Shown: positions 45,908 to 55,549 of the stretch, piece by piece
Layout of the letters: every line of letters starts with the position of its first letter
How positions within the stretch are numbered: the first letter of the stretch is position 1
NCBI RefSeq assembly: GCF_016583985.1
Contig: NZ_NRSD01000008.1
Location: 1 to 64,000 of the forward strand
Direction: 5' to 3'
Origin: Thiocapsa imhoffii
GTDB lineage: Bacteria > Pseudomonadota > Gammaproteobacteria > Chromatiales > Chromatiaceae
Length of the DNA stretch: 64,000 bases
Notes under the pieces: generated by a model
The model's database searches: none
What the model was told of the DNA's origin: nothing
Seen by the model: the letters and a program-made list of their open reading frames with translations, nothing else
Program-made: the position numbers and the translations under genes

Positions 45908-46783
45908 TCAGGAGCGATAACGGCAGGTCAGCTCACTGTAGGCATCAATGCGCCGGTCACGCAGAAAGGGCCAGAGTCGTCGCACCTGTTCGGTGCGTCG
46001 TGGTTCGATCCGCGCATAGAGAATGTGTGGTTCCTGGTCTCCGGCCTGCGCAAGGGTCTCACCCTGAGGGCCGACGACGAAGGAATGCCCCCAAAACCGC
46101 GCCCCCGCCGTTGCACCACTTGGATCGGGCTCGAAGCCGACCCGATTGCAGGCCGCGACCGGAATGGCGTTTGCGATCGCATGGCCACGCTGGATCCCGA
46201 CCCAGGCCTCGCGCTGTCGCTGTTGCTCGTCCGGTGCATCATTTGGATCCCAGCCGATGGCCGTGGGATAGAGGAGAATCTCGGCGCCGGCGAGGGCCAT
46301 CAAGCGAGCGGCCTCCGGGTACCACTGATCCCAGCAGACCAAGACACCGAGCCGCCCGACCGCGGTATCGATGGGCGTGAACCCGAGATCGCCCGGCGTG
46401 AAATAGAATTTCTCGTGGTAACCGGGATCTTCGGGGATGTGCATCTTGCGATAGAGGCCGGCGAGCCGTCCGTCGTGATCGAGCACCACGGCGGTGTTGT
46501 GATAGAGGCCGGGGGCACGACGCTCGAAGAGCGAGCCGACGATCACCACGCCGAGTTCGCGGGCCAGAGCGCCGAGGCGTGCCGTGGTCGGCCCAGGGAT
46601 GGATTCGGCGAGCTCGAAATGCTTGGGATCCTCGACTTGGCAGAAGTAGGCGCTGTTGTGGAGTTCCTGCAGGAGGACGAGTTGTGCATCCTGCGCCGAG
46701 GCGGTGCGAATGGCCTCCTCGCATGCCTGGAGATTCTCGTTGCGGCCACCATGGTCGGTTTCCTGAATCAGTGCGATCTTCAT
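45908..46783 (-). CDS. aguB: N-carbamoylputrescine amidase
   Basis: Hydrolyses N-carbamoylputrescine to putrescine, CO2 and ammonia in the agmatine route. The nitrilase triad is complete: Glu in LLQELHNSAYF, Lys in YRKMHIPEDPG and Cys in VLVCWDQWYPEAARL. The HEKFYFTPGD and YPTAIGWDPND stretches are typical of AguB-like enzymes, and the 291 aa length matches. ATG 46783 is well placed. The usual partner, agmatine deiminase (aguA), is not in the window, so it may be encoded elsewhere. Other C-N hydrolase substrates cannot be excluded. Confidence 0.88.
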   Translation of the reverse strand: MKIALIQETDHGGRNENLQACEEAIRTASAQDAQLVLLQELHNSAYFCQVEDPKHFELAESIPGPTTARLGALARELGVVIVGSLFERRAPGLYHNTAVVLDHDGRLAGLYRKMHIPEDPGYHEKFYFTPGDLGFTPIDTAVGRLGVLVCWDQWYPEAARLMALAGAEILLYPTAIGWDPNDAPDEQQRQREAWVGIQRGHAIANAIPVAACNRVGFEPDPSGATAGARFWGHSFVVGPQGETLAQAGDQEPHILYARIEPRRTEQVRRLWPFLRDRRIDAYSELTCRYRS

Positions 46784-47082
46784 CGTGTCAAAACTCTCGT
46801 TGCGCGCTTGAGCGCCGTGGTCCTGTTGTAGATCTCGAACGAGCTGGGGGTTGCTCGCGTCCGATCAGATGGTGCCCGTTGGCTTATTCGGCGTGGACCA
46901 CATCCGCTTGGACATCCTGTCGTTCGGCCATATCAGTCACTTGAAGCCCGCGGGCTCAGCTTTTGAGCCTCCCCTCTGTTAGGCTCCTCTTCTGGTCGAG
47001 CCAGGAGTCGGTCCCCGTCGATTCAATGTTGTGGCTCGGCGGATCTGTTCAGTAGCGGGTGTGCGCATCTCAAGGAACCGGC
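46784..47082. other. Divergent intergenic region (aguB / membrane hydrolase)
   Basis: No gene is seen. A 12-base palindrome, AGCCCGCGGGCT, lies at 46945-46956 and a small stem-loop, GGCTCA/TGAGCC, at about 46953-46969. A partial B12-box-like match (AGCCAGGAG at 46999) is not backed by the rest of a cobalamin riboswitch. No clear promoter is recognised. Confidence 0.3.
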
Positions 47083-47859
47083 ATGGCCAATTTCCAGACC
47101 CACCTCAATGGGGGCATCTTTGTCAGTGGTGCCGCGGTGTTGGCATTGCATGGCGCGGGCTTGGTCGAACCTGGCGCGACCCTGGGCTATTTCGTGTTTG
47201 GGGTTGCCGGGAGTCTTCTGCCCGATCTCGACGCGGATGCCTCGAAGCCGGTCCGAGCCTTTTTCAACGTGCTCGGTGTCACGACGGCCTTTATCATAAC
47301 CCTCCCGTTGGTCGGACGGCTCCTAGCGCTTGAGTTGGCCTTGCTATGGGGTGGGGTCTACCTCTTGGTCCGCTATCTCGTCTTCGAGGTCTTTACGCGG
47401 TTGACCACCCATCGCGGCATCTGGCATTCATGGCTGGGTCTGGCGGCCACCGCACTCATGGCGGTCAACCTGGCCCATTGGGGTTTGGGGCAGGACGCGA
47501 CCTCAGCCTGGTTGTCGGGACTCATGGTGGCGATCGGTTATCTGACACATCTTTGTCTGGACGAGTTGTTCAGTGTCGATCTACTCAATAGTCGCGTGAA
47601 ACGATCCTTCGGTACCGCTCTGAAACCCTTTAGTTGGTCTGATCCACGCAGCAGCGTTGGGATGGGGGTGCTGGTGCTGGTCTTGATCTGGTTCGCGCCG
47701 AACCTGGATAGTGGACGACTGCCAAGTCTGCTGCCGGTTCAATCCCTCGCCACCCTGCTCGAGATGATGCAGACGGCGATCGACGCCGTGACGAGTTGGA
47801 CGGCGCAATCTTTCCGGACGATGGAAGACTTTCTGAACCAGGGGTTGACACGGCTATGA
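47083..47859 (+). CDS. Metal-dependent membrane hydrolase, YdjM/LexA-regulated type
   Basis: A 258 aa inner-membrane protein of the YdjM-like family. ATG 47083 has AAGGA about 8 bases upstream. The N-terminal metal-binding region begins ANFQTHLNGGIFVSGAAVLA with an early His. The motif SLLPDLDADASKPVRA follows, then a conserved THRGIWHSWLGL and HLCLDELFSVDLLNS. These conserved histidines and aspartates are typical of this putative hydrolase family, whose substrate is unknown. Several membrane segments are visible. It overlaps cobD by four bases. Confidence 0.8.
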   Translation: MANFQTHLNGGIFVSGAAVLALHGAGLVEPGATLGYFVFGVAGSLLPDLDADASKPVRAFFNVLGVTTAFIITLPLVGRLLALELALLWGGVYLLVRYLVFEVFTRLTTHRGIWHSWLGLAATALMAVNLAHWGLGQDATSAWLSGLMVAIGYLTHLCLDELFSVDLLNSRVKRSFGTALKPFSWSDPRSSVGMGVLVLVLIWFAPNLDSGRLPSLLPVQSLATLLEMMQTAIDAVTSWTAQSFRTMEDFLNQGLTRL

Positions 47860-48941
47860 GTGCTCTGGTGCATGGCGGCAACCTCCGCGAGGCGGCGGAG
47901 ATCGTTGCGATTCCGCTCGCGGACTGGTTGGATCTCTCCACCGGAATCAACCCAGACGGCTGGCCAGTGCCGGCACTGCCCGCGGCGGTCTGGAATCGGT
48001 TACCGCAGGAGGATGACGGCTTGAACGAGGCGGCCGCATCCTACTATGGAACCGATGAGCTGTTGCCGGTGGCCGGTTCTCAGGCGGCCATCCAGATGTT
48101 GCCGAGGTTGCGGCAGCGCGCGCGTGTCGGAGTTCCCGAGGTGGGTTATCAGGAGCATGCCCAGGCATGGCAAGCGGCCGGGCATGAACTCGTTCGTTTG
48201 CGCGATGGCGATCCGCACCAGCCCCTCGACGGTTCATGCGAGCACCTTGGCGTGGCGGGGCTGGATGTGCTGGTCGTGATCAATCCAACCAATCCAACCG
48301 GTCGCCGCTGGCCTGTGACGCAGTTGCTGGAATGGCACGCGCAACTTGCCGCACGGGGTGGTTGGCTGCTGGTCGACGAGGCCTTTATCGATCCGCGCCC
48401 GGGCGACAGCCTGGCGCCTTATACGGGTCGTCCTGGGCTGATCCTGTTGCGTTCCCTAGGAAAATTTTTTGGTCTCGCCGGGGCCCGCGTCGGTTTCGTG
48501 CTGGCGACGGGCGACGTGCGCCGAGCGCTGCGGGGCAGCCTCGGTCCCTGGGCGCTCGCCGGACCATCGCGGCAGATTGCGCAAGGTGCCCTGCGGGATC
48601 GAGACTGGCAGGAGGCGGCGCGCGGTCGTCTTGTCTCCCAGAGCGTGCGTCTTGCCGCGCTGCTGCGGCGCCGCGGTCTCGACCCGCAAGGGGGGACCGA
48701 ACTCTTCCAATGGGTGTGCACGGATGAGGCGGTCAGACTGCAAATGGGGTTGGCTGAACAAGGGATCTGGGTTCGTCGCTTCACGCATCCTGTCAGCCTG
48801 CGTTTCGGTTTACCCGGCGCGCAGGCGGATTGGGACCGACTCGCCGCTGCCCTCGAGCGACTCACGGGGCATGGATCCGAAGGACGCAGCGCGACCGACT
48901 CGTTGCACCTCCAGCGTGGCGGGCCGGGTCCCCATCGATGA
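47856..48941 (+). CDS. cobD: L-threonine-O-3-phosphate decarboxylase (cobalamin pathway)
   Basis: PLP-dependent enzyme that makes (R)-1-aminopropan-2-ol phosphate for the nucleotide loop of cobalamin. The fold-type I aminotransferase features are clear: the start VHGGNLREAAEIV, LDLSTGINPDGWPVP, NPTNPTGRRWPV, and Lys203 in RSLGKFFGLAGARVGF as the PLP Schiff-base lysine. The 361 aa start is ATG 47856, overlapping the upstream stop as ATGA. No other cobalamin gene is nearby, so the rest of the pathway must lie outside the window. An ATG in the overlap at its own stop opens an unexplained frame. Confidence 0.85.
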   Translation: MSALVHGGNLREAAEIVAIPLADWLDLSTGINPDGWPVPALPAAVWNRLPQEDDGLNEAAASYYGTDELLPVAGSQAAIQMLPRLRQRARVGVPEVGYQEHAQAWQAAGHELVRLRDGDPHQPLDGSCEHLGVAGLDVLVVINPTNPTGRRWPVTQLLEWHAQLAARGGWLLVDEAFIDPRPGDSLAPYTGRPGLILLRSLGKFFGLAGARVGFVLATGDVRRALRGSLGPWALAGPSRQIAQGALRDRDWQEAARGRLVSQSVRLAALLRRRGLDPQGGTELFQWVCTDEAVRLQMGLAEQGIWVRRFTHPVSLRFGLPGAQADWDRLAAALERLTGHGSEGRSATDSLHLQRGGPGPHR

Positions 48942-49738
48942 GACCCGATTGGCTCAATGTTCCCGTGGCACCGAACCTGTGTGTTGAAGCTGGCGCGCCG
49001 CGTCGCGCTCAGACCTCGGGTCCGCCAACCGGGTCGGGAGCGCCGACGAGATCCGCGGCGCTTGACCTGGAGGCGGCGCTTGCGTGTGATCCAGACCGCG
49101 GGCGGAGCCGAGTGATTCTGATCGCGCGTCCCACATCCGCCCGGAACCAATGGCCGAGATGGGGCAGGGACTCGCATGCGCTGCCACGCTGGGCGACGGA
49201 GACAGAACACCACGGACAGGTCCAGCGCAAGCCACGCCAGGGTTCAGTGCGACCGGTGAGCGCCGGCCCTCCGCAACCGTCAGGCGATGCGCTGTTGGGC
49301 CATCCGTTCTGCCTGGCGTGCCACAACCTGGATCAACATCGGCTCGATGTCGCACTGAGCCGGGGCCGGCATGCCGCTGAGCGGGCCAAACTGCTCGGGG
49401 TCGAGTCTCTGATCGCGGTGGCCCCTTGGGTCGATCGGGTATGGTCCGGATGGCGTTCGCCCGTGGGAGGCCTGCCCTCCTGTCACGATTGGGTGAACAG
49501 CCATCAGTTGGCCACATCCGAGGCCGATGCCGAAGGCATCGCGCTGCTCATCTTGGTTGGTGTTGCCATCGCCGCCGCACAGATGGGCTTGTGGGTTTGG
49601 CTGCCAGGCGGTCTTGGTCTGCGCTCGATGGGGATTGCAACCGACCTGAACCCGGGCGTCGCGGATTGGCTCAGGCCCGGCGCCGTGGCCGTGCCATCGC
49701 GGACTCTGCCGCGTGCGCCATGGCACGTCGGTCCTTGA
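48938..49738 (+). CDS. Unrecognised ORF coupled to cobD by ATGA overlap (doubtful)
   Basis: The frame begins with the ATG overlapping the cobD stop and stays open for 266 codons, past the end of the convergent TIGR02206 gene by 68 bases. I do not recognise the product. It is rich in W, R and P (for example DRVWSGWRSPVGGLPSCHDW) and has one possible membrane segment (IALLILVGVAIAAAQMGLWV). The ATGA coupling argues for a gene; the odd composition and long convergent overlap argue against it. This is the only candidate in an otherwise empty 730-base stretch. Confidence 0.25.
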   Translation: MRPDWLNVPVAPNLCVEAGAPRRAQTSGPPTGSGAPTRSAALDLEAALACDPDRGRSRVILIARPTSARNQWPRWGRDSHALPRWATETEHHGQVQRKPRQGSVRPVSAGPPQPSGDALLGHPFCLACHNLDQHRLDVALSRGRHAAERAKLLGVESLIAVAPWVDRVWSGWRSPVGGLPSCHDWVNSHQLATSEADAEGIALLILVGVAIAAAQMGLWVWLPGGLGLRSMGIATDLNPGVADWLRPGAVAVPSRTLPRAPWHVGP

Positions 49739-50414
49739 TGTAGAAGGGGAGATACCAGAGGACACTGGAGACGAAAGCCAGTGCAGTGAGACTGACGAGA
49801 TACCAGGGCCAGGGACCGAGCACATCCATCAGTGAGGTCTGCTCGGGTTTCTGGGAGAGAAAGAGATAGTTGCTCCCCAACCACAGATTGATCGGTGCGA
49901 TCAGGGCGGCAGTGATCGCCAGCGCCCCCAGTGATTTGAAGATCGAGATCACATGGGGACGAAAGCGATACACGAGCGTGGCGTAGAGAACCCCGACGAT
50001 CACCAGCCCATGACCGAGGAAGAATGTGAGAAACGCCGGGTCGGGAAACCCCTGCTCCAGATCCGGCGTGAGCAAGGCTTGTAGGGTTCCCCCCCAAGCC
50101 CAGAAATACAGGATTTCATAGGTGAGATAGGTGCGTGCGATCAGGGTCCAGACCGTCAGCAGGACCGACAAGCCGCATAAATGCAGCGGGAGGACGCTGG
50201 TGAGGAGACGGTCCTGATAGTTGGTTTGATACCAAAGGTGAAGGATCTCCTGGGCGATCAGGAGTACCGCGAGCGCCACCCCAAACCGATACTGGGATGC
50301 CGCGCTCAGCCCATCGCGACTGAAGCGAGCGATCAGAATGCTGAGCGTGCCAATCACGAACAGTGCGCTCAGGTGGGCGAGGCCGAACAGGATGAAAGGG
50401 GGGGTGTCGCTCAT
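49671..50414 (-). CDS. TIGR02206-like (YwaF) integral membrane protein
   Basis: A 247 aa membrane protein with about seven hydrophobic helices. It matches the TIGR02206/YwaF type in FLGHGLVIVGVLYATLVYRF with WLGSNYLFLSQKPEQTSLMD and the final PWYLVSLTALAFVSS. The start ATG 50414 leads straight to a hydrophobic segment (PFILFGLAHLSALFVIG); the frame extends upstream without support. Function is unknown. The next gene on the same strand (rlmKL) is adjacent on the right, 63 bases away. Confidence 0.8.
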   Translation of the reverse strand: MSDTPPFILFGLAHLSALFVIGTLSILIARFSRDGLSAASQYRFGVALAVLLIAQEILHLWYQTNYQDRLLTSVLPLHLCGLSVLLTVWTLIARTYLTYEILYFWAWGGTLQALLTPDLEQGFPDPAFLTFFLGHGLVIVGVLYATLVYRFRPHVISIFKSLGALAITAALIAPINLWLGSNYLFLSQKPEQTSLMDVLGPWPWYLVSLTALAFVSSVLWYLPFYIKDRRAMAHAAESAMARPRRRA

Positions 50415-50477
50415 CTGGTCTTCAGCACCTGCTTGGATGTTCGGTCGTCGCTTCACCTTATGATGCGACATGGCCAC

Positions 50478-52640
50478 TCAGCCATGGCGAATCAACCAGC
50501 ATTGATGAATCCGCGGATTGCGGGCGAAGTCGCGTGGCCGGGTCGCGTGGCTGATGTCCTCGATCTCAAGATCCGCAAGGGCATCGACGTTGAGGCGAAA
50601 GCGGCGGAGGTTGTTCGAGAAGATCAGCAGTCCATCGGGTGCCAAGAGTCGCATGGTGGCCCGGATCAGCGCGACATGGTCGCGCTGGATGTCGAGCGTC
50701 TCCCGCATGCGCTTGGAGGCCGAGAAACTCGGCGGATCGAGCAGGATGAGATCGTATCGGTGAGCGTCGGTGGTGGTCTGTAACCACTTAAGACAGTCGG
50801 CTTGAATCAATCGGTGTCCCGCTGTGGGGATGTCGTTGAGCGCGAGGTTCCGACGTGCCCACTCCAGATAGGTTCGCGAGAGGTCCACGCTCGTCGTTGT
50901 GACCGCTCCGCCACGCGCGGCGTAGACGGTCGCCGATCCGGTGTAGGCGAATAGATTCAGGACGTGTTTTCCTGGCGCGGCGGCGCCGATGCGGTGGCGG
51001 ATGTTGCGGTGATCGAGGAACAGACCGGTGTCGAGATAGTCCTCGAAATTGACGAGAAAGCGCAGTCCGCCTTCCTTGACCGCATGGAATCGACGTGTTT
51101 CGGCGAGTCGCTCATATTGTGACAGCCCCTTCTGTTGACGCCGAATCTTGAAGAAGAGATGAGGCTCAGGCAGGTCGCAGACGTCGGGAATCACGCTCAA
51201 GGCCTCGCGACGGCGGAAGTGGGCGCGGGCGGGATCGATGCTGGTCGGGGCCGCGTACTCCTGCACGTGGCCCCAACGTTGACCATCCTCGCCGCTGTAC
51301 AGATCGAGTGCGAAGGCGTATTCGGGGAGATCCGAGTCGTAGACGCGGAAACAGTCGATGCCTTCATCACGGCACCATCGCTTGAGTGCTTTGAGATTCT
51401 TCTTGAGGCGATTGGCGAGCATGATGGCGCCCTCGCCACGCTGGGCGGGGGCGAGCGGTCGCGGTTTGTCGGAGTCGATGCGCTCGGGCTCGATGCGAAA
51501 ATGCAGCAGACGGCATTCGATCGGCCCATTGTAGAGCTGGTGTATGCGGTGGGCGCGCAGGTGCGTGTGTCGTGCGAGTTCGGGGCTGGCCGTGAAGAGG
51601 GCAGCCTGCCAACCCGTGAAACGTTCTTGCAGGACGGAACCTAAGCGGGCGTAGAGCCTCGGCAGATCGCTGTCACGACCAAGTCGTTCCCCATAGGGCG
51701 GATTGGTGACCACCAGGCCGCGATCCTCCGCGCGTCCTGGATCACAATCCGTCAGTTCACGGCGTTCGAAGTGGGCACGGCCCGCGAGCCCCGCGCGCGC
51801 GAGGTCGTCCAATGCGATGCGAATCGCCCGGGGATCTTGATCGTACCCACGGAGTGAACCGAGCCGAGCCAAGCCAGCCGTCCGGCGAATCTGTGCCTCC
51901 TCACGCAGCCGGGTCCAGGCCCGCGCGTCATGTTGTGCCCAGCCGAGGAATCCAAAGCGGTCCCGCTGGAGCCCCGGGGCGATGTCAGCAGCGATCAAGG
52001 CGCCCTCAATGACGAGGGTCCCAGAGCCGCACATGGGATCGAGCAGGGCGGCACCCGCGGCGGCCAGACGGGGCCAGTCGGCCCGGAGCAGAATCGCGGC
52101 CGCGAGGTTTTCCTTCAGCGGTGCGGCGGTGCCCTCGCCACGATAACCGCGCCGGTGCAGTGAGGTTCCCGATAAATCAATGCTAACCGTGGCCAGTCCT
52201 TGATGGGCGTAGACATGAATCTGCAGATCCGGGTCATGCGGATCGACGCTCGGGCGCTGTCCATGCCGCGCGCTGAAGCGATCGGCGATCGCATCCTTGA
52301 CCCGCAAGGCTCCGAAGGGGTTGTGTGAGACCCCCTCGAGCTGGCCATCGAGTTGGACGGCGAACGTCCGGTCCGGGGCGAGGTGGTCCTCCCATGGGAT
52401 CTCGCGCGCACCACTGTAGAGTTCATCGGGTCCCGTCACCGGAAATTCGGCAATCGGCAAGAGGACACGGTTGGCGACCCGCGACCAGAGACAGGCGCGA
52501 TAGGCGTCCTCGATGTCCCCCACGAAGCGGGCGCCGCCGCGGGTCTCGGCGCTGTCCGCGAGACCGAGTCGGCTCAATTCATCGGCCAGCAGGCTGCCGA
52601 GATGGCGCGGTGCGGAAGCGAAGAAACGGTATCGAGACAT
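50478..52640 (-). CDS. rlmL: 23S rRNA methyltransferase RlmKL (m2G2445 / m7G2069)
   Basis: Bifunctional rRNA methyltransferase acting on two guanines of 23S rRNA. An N-terminal THUMP domain (1-155, RFFASAPRHLGSLLADELS) precedes the RlmL domain with the NPPYGERLGRDSDLPRLYAR motif near residues 310-330. The C-terminal RlmK domain contains HVLNLFAYTGSATVYAARG near 557 and LILLDPPSFSASKRM. The 720 aa length is full size for the fused enzyme. ATG 52640 has TGGAG 8-12 bases upstream. Function is secure from family; both methyltransferase sites look intact. Confidence 0.93.
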   Translation of the reverse strand: MSRYRFFASAPRHLGSLLADELSRLGLADSAETRGGARFVGDIEDAYRACLWSRVANRVLLPIAEFPVTGPDELYSGAREIPWEDHLAPDRTFAVQLDGQLEGVSHNPFGALRVKDAIADRFSARHGQRPSVDPHDPDLQIHVYAHQGLATVSIDLSGTSLHRRGYRGEGTAAPLKENLAAAILLRADWPRLAAAGAALLDPMCGSGTLVIEGALIAADIAPGLQRDRFGFLGWAQHDARAWTRLREEAQIRRTAGLARLGSLRGYDQDPRAIRIALDDLARAGLAGRAHFERRELTDCDPGRAEDRGLVVTNPPYGERLGRDSDLPRLYARLGSVLQERFTGWQAALFTASPELARHTHLRAHRIHQLYNGPIECRLLHFRIEPERIDSDKPRPLAPAQRGEGAIMLANRLKKNLKALKRWCRDEGIDCFRVYDSDLPEYAFALDLYSGEDGQRWGHVQEYAAPTSIDPARAHFRRREALSVIPDVCDLPEPHLFFKIRRQQKGLSQYERLAETRRFHAVKEGGLRFLVNFEDYLDTGLFLDHRNIRHRIGAAAPGKHVLNLFAYTGSATVYAARGGAVTTTSVDLSRTYLEWARRNLALNDIPTAGHRLIQADCLKWLQTTTDAHRYDLILLDPPSFSASKRMRETLDIQRDHVALIRATMRLLAPDGLLIFSNNLRRFRLNVDALADLEIEDISHATRPRDFARNPRIHQCWLIRHG

Positions 52641-52694
52641 GCGAACTCCAATCGATGTGCGGGCCGGCCATGCGCGCGGTCCAAGGGTGCTGGC

Positions 52695-52746
52695 CCAGTG
52701 TCACGGGCCAGTGTCACGGGCTAGTGTCATGGGCCAGTGTAACGGG
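52695..52746 (+). repeat. Four tandem copies of a 13-base repeat
   Basis: CCAGTGTCACGGG occurs four times in a row (52695-52707, 52708-52720, 52721-52733, 52734-52746). The third copy differs at two bases and the fourth at one. It lies between the rlmKL start and the hrpB end, in non-coding sequence. The 13-base unit is not a multiple of three, so it is not a coding repeat. Confidence 0.75.
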
Positions 52747-52810
52747 TTGGTCCCGCGCAGGACGGAGCAGCCTCAAGTTCCGCCTCGTCATGCCTGCCCG
52801 GCATTACGAC

Positions 52811-55378
52811 TCATCGGGTGGCGCCAGTGGGAGGTTTGCGCTGGACGCCCGCCACCGGTTGTGCCCCGCTGGGGTCCTCCGGCCAGGCATGTTTGGGATA
52901 GCGCCCGCGCAGTTCCTTGCGAACCTCGGCGTAATGGCGTTCCCAGAATCCCGCGAGGTCTCGGGTCACCTGGATCGGTCGGCGCGCGGGTGAGAGCAGA
53001 TGCAGGACGAGTGGGACGCGGCCGCGACAGACCCGCGGCGTTGTCACGAGCCCGAACAGTTCCTGGAGGGGGACCGCGAGGATCGGATCATCGTTCGTCT
53101 GGTAGTCGATGCGACGCCAGGTCCCGGCCGGAGTCTTGATCTGGGTCGGCGCCTCTTGCTCCAGTCGTTCGCGTGCGCGCCAGTCGAGTCGTGCAGCGAG
53201 GATGCGGGTCAGATCGAGTCGCTGGAGCGCTGCGACGCTGGCACAGCCGGTCAGATCAGCCGCTAGCCACTCGGTGGCCTGAGCCTGCAAGGCCGCGGGT
53301 GAGAGATCCGGCCACCCGGCTTGCGGTTCCACGCGACGCAGCAAGGCGATGCGCGCACGCAATTGTCGTGCGGCCTGGGTCCAGGGGAGGACCTGCTCGA
53401 GCCGCATGCGGATGGCATTCAAGAGCACGTCCGTGACGGCGTCGGTGTCCTCCAGTGGAACTGGTTGCGCGCTCAGCTCAATGGCGTCGAGCTCCCTGAC
53501 GAGTCGTGCCGCGACCGCCTCGCGCCGCGGGTCCCAGGCCAGCACCCGGCGCACCCGGATGCGCGCGTCCATGACCGTATGGATGTCAGACTCGGACATA
53601 GGCAAGGCCAGGCGGATCTGATGATCGGCTCCCGCGGCCTCGAGGTTCGCGATCGCCAGATAGGGGGCGACGCCGAGTGGATCGTCCCGATACAGGCGTG
53701 CCCCGGAGCCATTGGCAAGGCGATAGCGACCATCGGCCTGGTCACGCCGCTGCGCGATGCGTTCGGGATAGGTGAGGGCGATCAGCTCACCCGCGGTGCT
53801 CGCTGGCCCCGCGGGGGCGGATACCGTCAGGCGGTGCAGTTGCCGGGCACTGCGATCGACCGTTGCGAGGCGGCGCGGGTCCAGACCCCAGCCGTCGTGT
53901 GCCCGCGCGGAGGCGGAGCGATCGCCGGCATCGCGGGCACCCTCTCGGGCCCGCCAGGTCTGCAGCGCATCCAAGCGGAGACCGAGATCGGCCGAGCGAG
54001 GCACGCCCGGACGATCGAGCAGGGGGTCGCGCTCGCTGAGCAGGGCGGCGAGATCCGCTGCCAGCCCGCGGGCCGCGGGTTGGGCGCTGAGCAGCAGGAC
54101 GGCGAGGCGCGGATGCAGCGGCAATCGCGCCATCTGCCGACCCAGTGGGGTGATGGCGCCACGGGAGTCGAGCGCCCCGAGGCGGCGCAGCAGATCGACG
54201 GCCTGTTGCCAGGCCGCTGGTGGTGGAGGATCGATCCATTGCAACGCATCCGGGGTGGTGACACCCCAGAGATGAAGTTCGAGGGCGAGTGCGGCCAGAT
54301 CGGCGATCAGGATCTCCGGGGTGTGGCGTTGCGGCCGACCTTGGTCCTCGATCGCCGTCCACAGCCGGTAACAGACCCCCGGCCCCAGGCGTCCAGCACG
54401 ACCCGCGCGCTGCTCGGCGGAACTCCGTGCGATGGGTTGCGTCACCAGGCGTGTCAGGCCCGCGGCTGGATCAAAGCGTGGTTTCCGTGCGAGACCACTG
54501 TCGATGACCACCTGGATGCCGGGGATCGTCAGACTGGTTTCGGCCAGATCAGTCGCCAACAGCACCCGTCGTCCACCCTGATCGTTCGGGGCGAGCACCC
54601 GCTGCTGTTGTTCGCTCGATAGGCGACCATGAAGGGGCAGGATCTGGATCTGTGATGCCACCTGCCCCAGAAGCGCCTCGCGACAGCGTTCGATCTCGCC
54701 AGTGCCGGGCAAAAAGGCCAGCAGATCGCCTGGATGGCGGGCGAGCGCGGTCTGGATCGCCGTGACCATCGGGCGCACCAGATCGCCGCCGAGACTCCGT
54801 TCGGCATGGTGGATCGCCACGGGGAATGGGCGTCCCGTGGCGCGGATCAGGCGCGCTGAGGGGAGTCGTGCGATCAGCAGGTCAGCATCGAGCGTCGCGG
54901 ACATCAGCAGGAGTCGCAGGTCGGGACGCAACCCGGCGATAACGTCCAGCGCCAGGGCGAGACCCAAGTCGACCTGAAGACTGCGTTCGTGGAACTCATC
55001 GAACACCAGGAGTCCGACGCCCGCGAGCGTCGGATCCGTTTGCAGGCGTCGCGTCAGGATTCCCTCGGTGAGCACCTCGATCCGCGTATCCGGACCGATC
55101 CGCCGTTCGAACCGAATCTGGTAGCCGACGCGTTGTCCAACAGGCTCACCCAGGAGCGAGGCCATCCGGGCCGCGATCATCCGCGCCGCGGGCCGGCGTG
55201 GTTGGAGCATCAGCATCCGCGCCTGGGCGAGCCAGGGCTCGTCCAGGAGGGCAAGGGGAATACGCGTCGATTTACCGGACCCGGTCGGCGCGGCGAGGAC
55301 CACATGTCCCTGGCGCAGCGCGGCGCGCAGGTCCGCGATGAGGGTCTCGATGGGGAGGGTCGCTGGGGCGTCGTTCAT
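52811..55378 (-). CDS. hrpB: ATP-dependent helicase HrpB
   Basis: DEAH-like RNA helicase of the HrpB type. Walker A is APTGSGKSTRIPLALL near residue 30, and the DEAH-type box is LLVFDEFHERSLQ. Motif III-like SATLD and motif VI QRAGRAGRLGPGVCYRLW are clear. The C-terminal HrpB-specific part ends with FWERHYAEVRKELRGRYPKH near the C-terminus. ATG 55378 and the 855 aa length are standard. The cellular role of HrpB is not well defined. The divergent membrane protein gene lies to its right. Confidence 0.93.
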   Translation of the reverse strand: MNDAPATLPIETLIADLRAALRQGHVVLAAPTGSGKSTRIPLALLDEPWLAQARMLMLQPRRPAARMIAARMASLLGEPVGQRVGYQIRFERRIGPDTRIEVLTEGILTRRLQTDPTLAGVGLLVFDEFHERSLQVDLGLALALDVIAGLRPDLRLLLMSATLDADLLIARLPSARLIRATGRPFPVAIHHAERSLGGDLVRPMVTAIQTALARHPGDLLAFLPGTGEIERCREALLGQVASQIQILPLHGRLSSEQQQRVLAPNDQGGRRVLLATDLAETSLTIPGIQVVIDSGLARKPRFDPAAGLTRLVTQPIARSSAEQRAGRAGRLGPGVCYRLWTAIEDQGRPQRHTPEILIADLAALALELHLWGVTTPDALQWIDPPPPAAWQQAVDLLRRLGALDSRGAITPLGRQMARLPLHPRLAVLLLSAQPAARGLAADLAALLSERDPLLDRPGVPRSADLGLRLDALQTWRAREGARDAGDRSASARAHDGWGLDPRRLATVDRSARQLHRLTVSAPAGPASTAGELIALTYPERIAQRRDQADGRYRLANGSGARLYRDDPLGVAPYLAIANLEAAGADHQIRLALPMSESDIHTVMDARIRVRRVLAWDPRREAVAARLVRELDAIELSAQPVPLEDTDAVTDVLLNAIRMRLEQVLPWTQAARQLRARIALLRRVEPQAGWPDLSPAALQAQATEWLAADLTGCASVAALQRLDLTRILAARLDWRARERLEQEAPTQIKTPAGTWRRIDYQTNDDPILAVPLQELFGLVTTPRVCRGRVPLVLHLLSPARRPIQVTRDLAGFWERHYAEVRKELRGRYPKHAWPEDPSGAQPVAGVQRKPPTGATR

Positions 55379-55549
55379 CCGGGCCGCGCGATGCAGGCGA
55401 AAGCAGGATGCTGGATCGGCGGAGGGTCGCTCGGATTAGGCCTCTGGCGGCGGTCACGCGAGAAAACAGCCTGGGCACCGGATTGGGGATGCCGTTCGCG
55501 CCGGGATGAGGATAATCTGGCTACGGTCAACCCAGCGGAGCTTGCCGGC

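Noticed and set aside
46999..47014. B12-box-like AGCCAGGAGTCGGTCC upstream of the cobD operon
   Set aside because: Only the first nine positions fit, and the rest of a cobalamin riboswitch (GGTGNAANCC core and CCCGC-ACTGT region) is absent.
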